A stretch of DNA of 64,000 nucleotides from Kluyvera georgiana ATCC 51603 (GTDB lineage: Bacteria; Pseudomonadota; Gammaproteobacteria; Enterobacterales; Enterobacteriaceae). Position 1 is the first letter of the stretch. Every line of letters starts with the position of its first letter. Positions 1 to 7,584 of the stretch are shown piece by piece. The stretch lies in assembly GCF_001654985.1 (NCBI RefSeq), contig NZ_LXEU01000085.1, positions 1 to 64,000 on the forward strand. Reading direction: 5' to 3'. The notes under the pieces are model-generated. The model searched no databases. It had not been told where the DNA came from and saw nothing but the letters and a program-made list of their open reading frames with translations. Position numbers and translations under genes: made by a program.

Positions 1-24
1 CGGGGAGAGGGGCGGGGTAAGGGG
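1..24. repeat. Fragment of GGGGAGAGGG-type extragenic repeat
   Basis: The first bases are a G-rich run (GGGGAGAGGGGCGGGGTAAGG) that resembles the repeat family seen in full at 7474-7572 and 11738-11783. It ends at the stop codon of the GH31 gene. The copy is cut by the window edge and is diverged. Confidence 0.4.
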
Positions 25-2391
25 TTATCCTCGAACCCACTCGCTTTTTTCTTCGCCGTTAATCAACAGCTGACGTTTTTCTCCTTCTGGTAGCGTCACT
101 TTCAACGCTTCCCATGCTGGACGATAATCGCCGCGTGCGTTTACCTTCAGGTCAATCGTACTGGCGGTGCAGACCATTTCCCACTCCAGCCACAGCGCGT
201 TACCCTCTTTGTAGCCCCACGACTCGCCGTCATCCTCAAACAGCAGGCCCGAAGAGCGGCCTATTCCTTTCATCGGGAACAGCTTCAGCTCACGCGAGGT
301 ATCTTCTTCTGCTTTCACGTAGGTAATACGTTCGCTCAGCGGTAGACCAGCGCCCGCACGCACCAGCAGCGGCAGTTTCTCCAGCGGCGCATCGACGACA
401 ATCGACTGGCCGCCGCTGTACCACGCGCCGGTGTAGAAATCGTACCAGCCGGTTTCGTTGTCCGGCAGCCAGACGCGACGCTCGCGCTCGCCGGCTTCCA
501 CCACGCTGGCAACCAGAATATCGCGGCCCAGCAGGAAGTCGTCGCACTCTTCAAAGGTCTGCGCATCGTGCTCGTGATCGAGGAAGGTCGGACGCAGCAT
601 CGGCTCGTCGTCGGCATGCGCCTGCCATAGCAGCGTGTAGAGGTACGGCAGCAGACGGTAGCGCAGCTCAATCGCGCTACGAATCGCCGGGGTCACGCCA
701 GGATACATCCAGGGTTCGTTCACCGTGTGGTCATCGTTCCATGAATGGATGGTAAAGCGCGGATGCATTACACCGTTCTGTACCCAGCGGACAAACAGCT
801 CCGGGTCCGGTTTGTCGCCGGAGAAGCCGCCGACATCATGGCCCAGGTTGTACAGACCGGACAGGCTCATCCCCAGCCCCATGCGGATGTTGTAGCGCAG
901 CGTGTCCCAGTTAGTGCGGTTATCGCCGCTCCAGGTCTGCACGTAGCGCTGCATCCCGGCGCAGCCGGAACGGGAGATCAGATACGGGCGCTTGTTCGGC
1001 GCAAAGCGCTCCTGCGCTTCCATTGACGCGCGAATCATCAGCAGCGGCATCACCGGGCGAATATGCTTAATCGCAATCTCATCGCCAAAGCCGTGACAGC
1101 GCGCTTCACCGTCCCACACTTCAAACTCGTTGTTATCGTTCCAGGTGGAATCGATACCCATCTCCAGCAGCTGCGACGTGACGCCCTCCTGCCACCAGGC
1201 CACGGTTTGCGGATTGGTAAAATCGAGGTGCGAACCTTCATCGTCCCAGAAGCTGGAACGCTCCGGACCGTCGCTTTCCGAGTCGCGAATAAACAGCGCT
1301 TTCTCCGCCACCTCGTTGTAACGCGGGTGATCCTGCAACAAGCATGGCTTGATGTTAGCCGCCAGATGCAGGCCCGCGTCGTGGAACGCCTGGCTCATGA
1401 CTTTTGGCTGCGGCACTTTGTCGTAGTTCCAGTTGAAGACGTAGCGCTTGCCGTTAATGGAGGTATAGCCGGAAGAGAGCTGGAACGAATCGCACGGGAT
1501 AGCATGCTCGTCGCACAGACGAATAAAGTTCATCAGCTGATTTTGCGCGTCCGGCGCGTCGGTGTAGTGCATAGTTGAGCCGCTGTAGCCCAGGCTCCAT
1601 TTCGGTCCGAACAGCGTTTTGCCGGTCAGACGGACGAAGGCTTTGGTGACATCCAGCACGCGCTCGCCGGTAAACAGGTAGTAATCGATATCACCGGCTT
1701 CGGCCTGCCAGCGGCGATAAGCGGTGTGGTAGTTGTCGATCTCGTTGCCTAAATCCAGCCAGCAGCTGCTGAGGTTGTCGTAAAACAGCCCGAAGCTGAT
1801 GTCATCGCGGCGGGTAATGGTAAACGGAATGTGTTTGTACAGCGGGTCGGTGCTGGACGCGTTGTAGCCCATGGCATCCAGGTTGCGCATCTCGTAGCGC
1901 TTGCCGTTACGCTGCAAATCACCGGCTTTATCCCCCAGGCCATAAAAACGCTCGTCCTTACGGCGGCTCTGGTAGTGTGCCACGCCATCGCCGTGGGCAT
2001 TCACCAGATAGGCGCTGGTCGGGCGGTCGTTGACCAGCGGCTGCCACTCGCCTTCGGCGTTGCGGTAATGCCACTCCAACCACAGCGGCTGGTGGACGGT
2101 GACGCGCAGCGACTGGGTGGCGATCATCACGGTATCGTCCTGTTGGCTTAACGTCCAGGCAGGCAGGCTAAAACCGCTGAGATCTTCACGGCTGCGGCCC
2201 TCCCATGGCACGTCCTGCTCGGGGGCGATACTCCAGGTGCGGTCCAGCGCCAGCTCGCCTTTGCGTTTCAACAGCACGCGGAACAGATTCTCCTCCAGCA
2301 CATACAGACACAGCGTGTGCTGGCCGTCGACCAGCAGCTCGACGTGGTGGGAAGACTGTTTTTGTAGGGTCCAGTTTTTCAGCGTTTTCAT
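25..2391 (-). CDS. GH31 family alpha-glycosidase
   Basis: Predicted cytoplasmic retaining alpha-glycosidase (alpha-glucosidase or alpha-xylosidase class) of about 788 residues. The family signature WNDNNE carries the nucleophile Asp, and WSGDNRTNW carries the acid/base Asp. A beta-sandwich N-terminal region precedes the barrel and there is no signal peptide. The ATG at 2391 follows a weak GTGGA and leaves 14 bases after the MFS stop codon; an in-frame GTG at 2403 has no ribosome site. It forms an operon with the upstream MFS transporter and lies beside a LacI regulator, so the substrate is probably an imported alpha-linked di- or oligosaccharide. The length is close to YicI (772 residues), but substrate cannot be read from the sequence. 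Confidence 0.9.
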   Translation of the reverse strand: MKTLKNWTLQKQSSHHVELLVDGQHTLCLYVLEENLFRVLLKRKGELALDRTWSIAPEQDVPWEGRSREDLSGFSLPAWTLSQQDDTVMIATQSLRVTVHQPLWLEWHYRNAEGEWQPLVNDRPTSAYLVNAHGDGVAHYQSRRKDERFYGLGDKAGDLQRNGKRYEMRNLDAMGYNASSTDPLYKHIPFTITRRDDISFGLFYDNLSSCWLDLGNEIDNYHTAYRRWQAEAGDIDYYLFTGERVLDVTKAFVRLTGKTLFGPKWSLGYSGSTMHYTDAPDAQNQLMNFIRLCDEHAIPCDSFQLSSGYTSINGKRYVFNWNYDKVPQPKVMSQAFHDAGLHLAANIKPCLLQDHPRYNEVAEKALFIRDSESDGPERSSFWDDEGSHLDFTNPQTVAWWQEGVTSQLLEMGIDSTWNDNNEFEVWDGEARCHGFGDEIAIKHIRPVMPLLMIRASMEAQERFAPNKRPYLISRSGCAGMQRYVQTWSGDNRTNWDTLRYNIRMGLGMSLSGLYNLGHDVGGFSGDKPDPELFVRWVQNGVMHPRFTIHSWNDDHTVNEPWMYPGVTPAIRSAIELRYRLLPYLYTLLWQAHADDEPMLRPTFLDHEHDAQTFEECDDFLLGRDILVASVVEAGERERRVWLPDNETGWYDFYTGAWYSGGQSIVVDAPLEKLPLLVRAGAGLPLSERITYVKAEEDTSRELKLFPMKGIGRSSGLLFEDDGESWGYKEGNALWLEWEMVCTASTIDLKVNARGDYRPAWEALKVTLPEGEKRQLLINGEEKSEWVRG

Positions 2392-2405
2392 ATTTACATC
2401 CACTA

Positions 2406-3707
2406 TCAGGCGCGTTTCGCGCGGCGTTCAGCAATAAATGCGACCAGGAAGACGGCGCCAATCAGGTCGAAGAAACCCATGGCGACAAACAGCGGGTTGA
2501 AGCCGATTTTGTCGGCAGTCACCCCAATAATCAGTGAGAACAGGAAGCTCGCAATCCATGCGGCGGAACCACGCATGCCGTTAACGGTCGCCATCTGGCC
2601 TTTGTCGAACGATTCAACAACCAGTGCGCTCAGCATGCAGGAGATGATCTGGTGGCCAAAGCCGCCAATCGACATCAGCACCACGGCGATGATCGGATCT
2701 TTCGTCACCGCCACGACGGCAAGCGACACCATCAGGAATGCCCCGGTGACGGAACTGGCCACGGTAGAGTTGACGCGTGAGCAGCCGAACAGGCGCACAT
2801 AGAGGCGGGTTAAATAGCCGCTCGCGACGCTGCCGAGGTCGGCGGCCAGGAAGGGCAGCCAGGCGAACAGGGCGATCTGCTTGAGATCCATGTTGTACTG
2901 CTTGGCAAAATAGAGCGGCATCCAGAAGCTAAACACGGCCCATGCCGGTTCCGCCATAAAGGCCGGGATAGCGATACCGTAGAAGCGTTTGTTTTTGCCC
3001 ACGGTTTTCAGCGCGGTCAGGAATGGCAGCTTCACCGGCGGCGCTTCGTTGTCCTGACGGATATAGTCCAGCTCGGCTTTGCCCAGGTTCGGGTGTTTGT
3101 CCGGGTTGTGGTAGAACGCCCACCACAGTGCAACCCATGCGAGCGCCAGAATACCGGTAAACATAAACGCGCCCTGCCAGCCAAAAGAGGCGTGGGCAAA
3201 ATAGATGATTGGCGGTGCCAGCATCGCGCCAATTGAGAAACCCACGCCAGCCCAACCCGCTGCGACCGGGCGTTCCGATTTGGGAAACCACTCGCCGATG
3301 GTTTTGGCGTTGGCCGGGGTAGCCGCCGCTTCCGCGCCGCCCATAAAGAAGCGCAGCATCGCCAGATGTAGCCAGTTACCGGCACCGGCGTGCAGTAAAC
3401 AGGCCAGCGCCCACAGGCTGGCGCAGATCATAAAGCCCAGCTTCAGGCCAATAACGTCAATCAGCCAGCCGCACAACGGCTGGAACAGGGTATAGGCGAT
3501 CTGGAAGGCGCCGACGATCCAGGAATATTGCTCGGTGGTGATCCCGAGGCTGTCTTTCAGCTCCGGCGCCAGGATCCCCAGCGAGTTACGGGTGATGTAG
3601 TTGACGGTGACGCCGAGTAAAAAAAGCACCAGCATCCACCAGCGCAGGTTTTTGACAACGCGGCGAGTTTTGCTGGTTGTTATTTCATTATTGATGCCCT
3701 GACTCAT
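2406..3707 (-). CDS. MFS transporter, anion:cation symporter type (ExuT-like)
   Basis: Inner-membrane major facilitator protein of about 433 residues with twelve hydrophobic segments. The first helix region contains NYITRNSLGILAPEL, typical of the hexuronate/phthalate/anion symporter branch (ExuT, GarP, RhmT). It is the first gene of a two-gene operon with the GH31 enzyme and presumably imports that enzyme's substrate, probably an acidic sugar or glycoside. The ATG at 3707 has GTGGAGAT eight bases upstream; the in-frame GTG at 3719 does not. It is divergent from the LacI regulator across about 300 bases. Confidence 0.88.
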   Translation of the reverse strand: MSQGINNEITTSKTRRVVKNLRWWMLVLFLLGVTVNYITRNSLGILAPELKDSLGITTEQYSWIVGAFQIAYTLFQPLCGWLIDVIGLKLGFMICASLWALACLLHAGAGNWLHLAMLRFFMGGAEAAATPANAKTIGEWFPKSERPVAAGWAGVGFSIGAMLAPPIIYFAHASFGWQGAFMFTGILALAWVALWWAFYHNPDKHPNLGKAELDYIRQDNEAPPVKLPFLTALKTVGKNKRFYGIAIPAFMAEPAWAVFSFWMPLYFAKQYNMDLKQIALFAWLPFLAADLGSVASGYLTRLYVRLFGCSRVNSTVASSVTGAFLMVSLAVVAVTKDPIIAVVLMSIGGFGHQIISCMLSALVVESFDKGQMATVNGMRGSAAWIASFLFSLIIGVTADKIGFNPLFVAMGFFDLIGAVFLVAFIAERRAKRA

Positions 3708-4005
3708 AGGGATCTCCACAGGATGATGTCAGAAACGGTGGGCAACTACGTGGGAAGTTGTCACACCACTTTTGGTAAGATTTTGATATTTATCAGCTTT
3801 GTTATTTTTCACTTCCACCGTTCTTGTATGGAAGTTGTTCTACCAATTCACCTTAGAAGACATGAAAGGTTGGTAAAAGCGGGTTTTGTGCACGTTTTTT
3901 CATGAGTGACTGATATACATTACGTATATGTCTTTCATGCCTTGCCAAATAAGGCATTTTTGTCATGAAAATTCTTTCATTTTTGAATTAGAGACAGATC
4001 ACAAA
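3708..4005. promoter_or_regulatory. Divergent intergenic region with inverted repeats
   Basis: This AT-rich stretch separates the MFS/GH31 operon from its presumed LacI-type regulator and holds no credible gene. Inverted repeats that could be operators include ATGAAA-ATTC-TTTCAT at 3965-3980, just before the regulator, and GCCTT-N7-AAGGC at about 3941-3957. The first resembles in its half-sites the CTTTC/GAAAG palindromes before ybiU and pflE, in the opposite arm order. No clean sigma70 promoter could be fixed. Confidence 0.35.
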
Positions 4006-5109
4006 ATGGAAAAGAAGCTGAAAATCGCCGAAATTGCCGCCCGAACCGGGCTGTCTGCCAGCACCGTTTCGCGTGTGCTGGCGGGTAAAGCGAATACCAG
4101 CGCTCGCGCCCGCGAGCAGGTGTTGACCTGCGCGCGTGAGCTTGGGGTGATGGACGGTATGGCGGCAGGAAGGATGCTGCTCAATAGCCTGATTGTCTTT
4201 GCGCCGCCGCGGGCGTTCGATGAGCGGTCCGACATCTTTTACTACCGTGTGATCCAGAGCATCAGTAAAGCGCTCTCGCCACACGAGGTGCGCTTGCGCT
4301 ACTGCGCGCTGGAGGAGAACGACAGCGATCCTACGCTGTTTTTGTCGCGCATGAACGAAGCGGAAACGCAGGCGGCCATTCTGCTGGGCATTGACGATCC
4401 GCATATTCACGATCTTGCCGCCGACCTCGCGAAGCCCTGCGTGTTGATTAACTGCCGCGACGAACGCATGCGCCTGCCTGCCATAGCGCCGGACCATCGG
4501 ATGATTGGCGCTTTCGCCGCGCGCTACCTGTTTGAAATGGGCCATCGGGAGGTCATGAACGTCATGTGTCTGCGCCGTTACACCATGGAACAGCGGCTGG
4601 CCGGCATTAAAGAGGCATGGCGTCAGCACAACCTTGAGTTTCAGCACGAGCGCGACCTGTTAAATATCAGCAGCTTTAGCGCCAACGTTGCCGAGGAAAA
4701 GGTTGGCGCATGGCTGGATGCGCGCAATGGCCGGCCATTGCCGACGGCGTTCCTGGTGGGCGGTGATTTTATGGCGGCGGGTACCGTTAACGCCCTGCGC
4801 CAGCGCGGGCTGCGGGTGCCGCAGGATGTCTCGGTCATGAGTATCGATGGCTTCAACCTGGCGGCCATTGAGGACGTGCCGCTCACCGCGGTTCACGTGC
4901 CGCGCGACGAACTGGGCGTAGAGGCGGTGCAGATGCTGCAACAGCGGCTGATTCGCCCCGACGCGCCGGTAGGATCGCTACTGCTACACGGGCGGCTGGC
5001 GGTTCGGGAATCGGTGCGGCGGGTGCGCCCCGGAAAAGGGCACACCGCCGTTGAACGGGAAGGGTTGTACGATAATCAGGCGTCGATGCCCAGCGCACGT
5101 TTGCCGTGA
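4006..5109 (+). CDS. LacI family transcriptional regulator
   Basis: DNA-binding repressor of about 367 residues. The N-terminal helix-turn-helix KIAEIAARTGLSASTVSRVL is the LacI type with the hinge-preceding residues, followed by a periplasmic-binding-protein-like sensor domain and the C-terminal SIDGF segment. It most likely controls the divergent MFS-GH31 operon in response to the imported sugar. The start at 4006 matches the usual LacI N-terminus directly before the helix-turn-helix. The 3' end overlaps the convergent ybiU gene by 34 bases, so the last ten or so residues (NQASMPSARLP) are encoded antisense to the ybiU C-terminus. Confidence 0.9.
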   Translation: MEKKLKIAEIAARTGLSASTVSRVLAGKANTSARAREQVLTCARELGVMDGMAAGRMLLNSLIVFAPPRAFDERSDIFYYRVIQSISKALSPHEVRLRYCALEENDSDPTLFLSRMNEAETQAAILLGIDDPHIHDLAADLAKPCVLINCRDERMRLPAIAPDHRMIGAFAARYLFEMGHREVMNVMCLRRYTMEQRLAGIKEAWRQHNLEFQHERDLLNISSFSANVAEEKVGAWLDARNGRPLPTAFLVGGDFMAAGTVNALRQRGLRVPQDVSVMSIDGFNLAAIEDVPLTAVHVPRDELGVEAVQMLQQRLIRPDAPVGSLLLHGRLAVRESVRRVRPGKGHTAVEREGLYDNQASMPSARLP

Positions 5110-6341
5110 ATATTGAGGTCGGCGAGCGTAAAGCGGCCCTGCCAGTCGGCTTCGTAGTCTTCACGCGGAAAGTCGCCCGGCGACGCGCCGCGTTCTAATG
5201 CCGCTTTCACCTTGTGGGCGTAAGCGAGATTTTTTTCGCACATTGGCGCGGCGGGAATGTACATCACGTTCCCCCAGCCCTGCTGATTCTCCACCGGTGC
5301 GACCGAGTGGATCACGTCACAGTGCCACCATACCGAATCACCGGCCTCCAGTGCCGGAATGGAGGTCAGTGCGCTTATCAGCAGCGGGTGCCATTTCTCG
5401 GAGATTGGCAGCACTTTCCCTGGCGCTACGCCGCACAGTTCGTCCTCCGGTACGTCGTCAAGCAGCGGACGCAGCAGCACGTAGGCCATCGCTTCCGGAA
5501 TCGGCACTACGTGCAGTAGCCCCTGATCCGGGATCATGTCCGAGAGTGCAGTCCAGCCCTGGAAGGTGCGGAACACCGAGCATTTGGTGGTGTTATCCAC
5601 GGTGTACTCTTCCACCTCGGTGCGGTGCGCCGCGTTCCACGGGTCGTATTGTTCCACGTTCCCGTTAAATACGCTGGCGAAGACCTGCTGATAGGCTGGC
5701 AGCAGCCAGCGTTCCAGCGCGCCAGAATCGGTATGTGCTCCGAGGCCTTTGGAGGTGGTACCCGGTGGGCGACGGCGGATACGGTCCGGATAAATGACGC
5801 TGATATCCGGATTAAACCACTGCTTGCCCTCGCTTTCCACTTGCCAGAGGCGGTTGAGGAACGATTGGGCCAGCGCCATCTCTTCGCTCTGACGCGCCTG
5901 CATTTGCGCCTGCGACCAGTAAATCGGGTAGATTTCCGGACGTGAGGCATCAAGTGAACCGAAAAAGCTATCGCCCGGCCCCTTATATACGTCATCGAAA
6001 TGGTTGAGATCGAGGTAGTCGAGCATTGAACGATCCCACGCCAGCGCTTGTTCACGCGGGAAGTGACCTTTAATCACCGCACATCCGCGACGCTTCACCT
6101 CAGCGCGGGTGGCCTCGCTAATGTTGCACGCCGCCAGATCGGCAAAGGGAATGATTGGCCACACAGGCTGCCCCTGCGCCTTCAGGGCGTTAATTTCCGC
6201 AACCCGCGCTTCAATGGTGGCGCTCAGACGGTCGAACACCGCCTGGACGTCGCCAATCTGCGCGCGTAGCGTTTGTTTCATCTGGCGAATGGCCGCTTTC
6301 GGGTCGGCAGGGAGCGTTTCGTGGGTAAAGGTAATCGTCAT
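5076..6341 (-). CDS. ybiU: YbiU, DUF1479 putative Fe(II)/2-oxoglutarate-type oxygenase
   Basis: 421 residues, the same length as E. coli YbiU and nearly identical in long stretches (LPADPKAAIRQMKQTLRAQ, GLGAHTDSGALERWLLPAY). The motif HTDSG with the distal WHCDVIHSV suggests the HxD...H metal site of a double-stranded beta-helix dioxygenase; the biochemical role is not established. The ATG at 6341 has GAGG six bases upstream and reproduces the E. coli length. It is convergent with, and overlaps, the LacI gene. A CTTTC-ATTC-GAAAG palindrome lies 15 bases before the start. Confidence 0.93.
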   Translation of the reverse strand: MTITFTHETLPADPKAAIRQMKQTLRAQIGDVQAVFDRLSATIEARVAEINALKAQGQPVWPIIPFADLAACNISEATRAEVKRRGCAVIKGHFPREQALAWDRSMLDYLDLNHFDDVYKGPGDSFFGSLDASRPEIYPIYWSQAQMQARQSEEMALAQSFLNRLWQVESEGKQWFNPDISVIYPDRIRRRPPGTTSKGLGAHTDSGALERWLLPAYQQVFASVFNGNVEQYDPWNAAHRTEVEEYTVDNTTKCSVFRTFQGWTALSDMIPDQGLLHVVPIPEAMAYVLLRPLLDDVPEDELCGVAPGKVLPISEKWHPLLISALTSIPALEAGDSVWWHCDVIHSVAPVENQQGWGNVMYIPAAPMCEKNLAYAHKVKAALERGASPGDFPREDYEADWQGRFTLADLNIHGKRALGIDA

Positions 6342-6355
6342 ATCAACCTCGCAAT

Positions 6356-6369
6356 CTTTCATTCGAAAG
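6356..6369. promoter_or_regulatory. Palindrome CTTTC-N4-GAAAG upstream of ybiU
   Basis: CTTTCATTCGAAAG lies just upstream of the ybiU ribosome site. Its exact reverse complement occurs at 10960-10973 upstream of pflE, and a 12/14 match occurs at 7431-7444 upstream of ybiV. The repetition before three neighbouring transcription units suggests a shared regulator binding site; the regulator is unknown. Confidence 0.5.
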
Positions 6370-6463
6370 TAAAATGCATTACAGGTGATACTTTAGGTTA
6401 AAATAAAGTTAATGCAAGTTTAAATTCTTGCGTTAGATCACGAAGGGAAAGGAAGATGAATAT

Positions 6464-6540
6464 GTAGGCCGGATAAGGCAACGCCCCCATCCGGCAATGT
6501 GCTCGGAAGCGCCTGATGGCGCTTCGTTTATCAGGCCGAC
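6464..6540. repeat. REP/BIME element between ybiV and ybiU
   Basis: The sequence contains GTAGGCCGGATAAGGCAACG, the CATCCGGC core and the closing TATCAGGCCGAC, which is the classic enterobacterial REP/BIME arrangement of two inverted REP units. It lies upstream of ybiU and downstream of the ybiV stop, where such elements usually sit and may stabilise 3' ends. Confidence 0.75.
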
Positions 6541-6552
6541 AAAGGAAGAGAA

Positions 6553-7362
6553 TTAGAAGGGGTCGGCGCCGTCCAGCACGGACTGAATGACGTTCAGCGC
6601 ACCGTCGTGGTTGTTGTCGTCGGTCCGGTAGTCCGCAATGGCCTTAATGCTGTCGACCGCGTTGCCCATGGCGAAGGAATATTTCACCAGCTTGAGCATC
6701 TCGGCGTCGTTGCCGCTATCGCCAATCGCCACGCACTGCTGCGGCGAAAGCTGCCAGCGCTTCAGCAGGCGGCTGATGCCGTTGGCTTTGTGCAGGCCGG
6801 GAATGATGAGATCGACAAAGCCGAAGCCGCTGGTGACGGGCTTCATAATGCCGTCGAGGGAGACGTGCAGCTTATCAATCAGATCGGGGATATCGCTGTC
6901 CGGGAGGTTCAGGGAGAATTTGAACATCTTATCGTCGACGTCGTGGAAGTTCGCCACGCGCTTTAAGCGGTAGTAGTGTTTGGACATCAGTTTAACCAGC
7001 GCATCCGGCGCGCTGTCGCTGATATAAGCGCTTTCCAGACCGCAGGCGACGAAATACATCTGCGGGTCTTTCAGCAGTTCGCCAATCACCGTCTGATACT
7101 CATGTTTCGTTAGCTCGCCGTGGAAAAGCTGCTGCCCGTGCTCGTACACCAGCGCGCCGTTTTCCGCGACAAAAGAGATGCGATCCCGAATTTCAGGGAA
7201 GAAGGTAATCAGCTGATAATACTGGTTGCCGCTGGCGACAACGAATTCAATGCCACGTGCTTGAAGCTGTTCAAACTGCGCCAGAAACCGCGAACGGTCG
7301 TAGGTCTTGGCGTCATTAAGAAAAGTTCCGTCCATATCGGTGACGATAACTTTAACGGTCAT
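6553..7362 (-). CDS. ybiV: YbiV sugar phosphatase, HAD superfamily (Cof type)
   Basis: Cytoplasmic HAD phosphatase of 269 residues. Motif I is DMDGTF at the N-terminus (nucleophile Asp and general acid Asp), motif II is the SGN of VASGNQYYQ, and motif IV is GDSGNDAEM with the Mg-binding Asp residues; a C2 cap lies between. It matches E. coli YbiV closely (known to dephosphorylate sugar phosphates and flavin-type substrates in vitro). The ATG at 7362 has AGGAG eight bases upstream. A paralogue, YbjI, is at 39792-40604. Confidence 0.93.
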   Translation of the reverse strand: MTVKVIVTDMDGTFLNDAKTYDRSRFLAQFEQLQARGIEFVVASGNQYYQLITFFPEIRDRISFVAENGALVYEHGQQLFHGELTKHEYQTVIGELLKDPQMYFVACGLESAYISDSAPDALVKLMSKHYYRLKRVANFHDVDDKMFKFSLNLPDSDIPDLIDKLHVSLDGIMKPVTSGFGFVDLIIPGLHKANGISRLLKRWQLSPQQCVAIGDSGNDAEMLKLVKYSFAMGNAVDSIKAIADYRTDDNNHDGALNVIQSVLDGADPF

Positions 7363-7430
7363 ACGGGATGCTCCTGGTGTAACTTCGGCCAGAAACAATT
7401 TAATTACAATGTGAGATAAAGCACAAATTT

Positions 7431-7444
7431 ATTTCATTTGAAAG
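7431..7444. promoter_or_regulatory. Diverged copy of the CTTTC-N4-GAAAG palindrome before ybiV
   Basis: ATTTCATTTGAAAG lies about 70 bases upstream of the ybiV start and matches 12 of 14 bases of the site before ybiU. The weaker arms make it less certain than the copies at 6356 and 10960. Confidence 0.35.
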
Positions 7445-7473
7445 AAAGGCGGTGGGTCGCTGTGCGCGTTGGA

Positions 7474-7572
7474 CCCTCACCCCGGCCCTCTCCCTGGAAG
7501 GGAGAGGGGGGATTGACCAACGGCGCCGATCGGTTCCCTCTCCCCTGAGGGGAGAGGGTTAGGGTGAGGGGG
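7474..7572. repeat. Composite inverted extragenic repeat (CCCTCACCC / GGGTGAGGG)
   Basis: Two hairpins in tandem, CCCTCTCCC-loop-GGGAGAGGG, are bracketed by CCCTCACCC at the left and GGGTGAGGG at the right, so the whole element is itself an inverted repeat. The right half, about 46 bases, recurs at 11738-11783 with only the hairpin loop changed. It sits just downstream of pflF, and may act in transcription termination or mRNA protection. Confidence 0.75.
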
Positions 7573-7584
7573 AAATGCGCCGAC

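Noticed and set aside
3723-3905. 60-codon frame between the MFS and LacI genes
   Set aside because: No ribosome site and it covers the divergent promoter region; codon content looks random.
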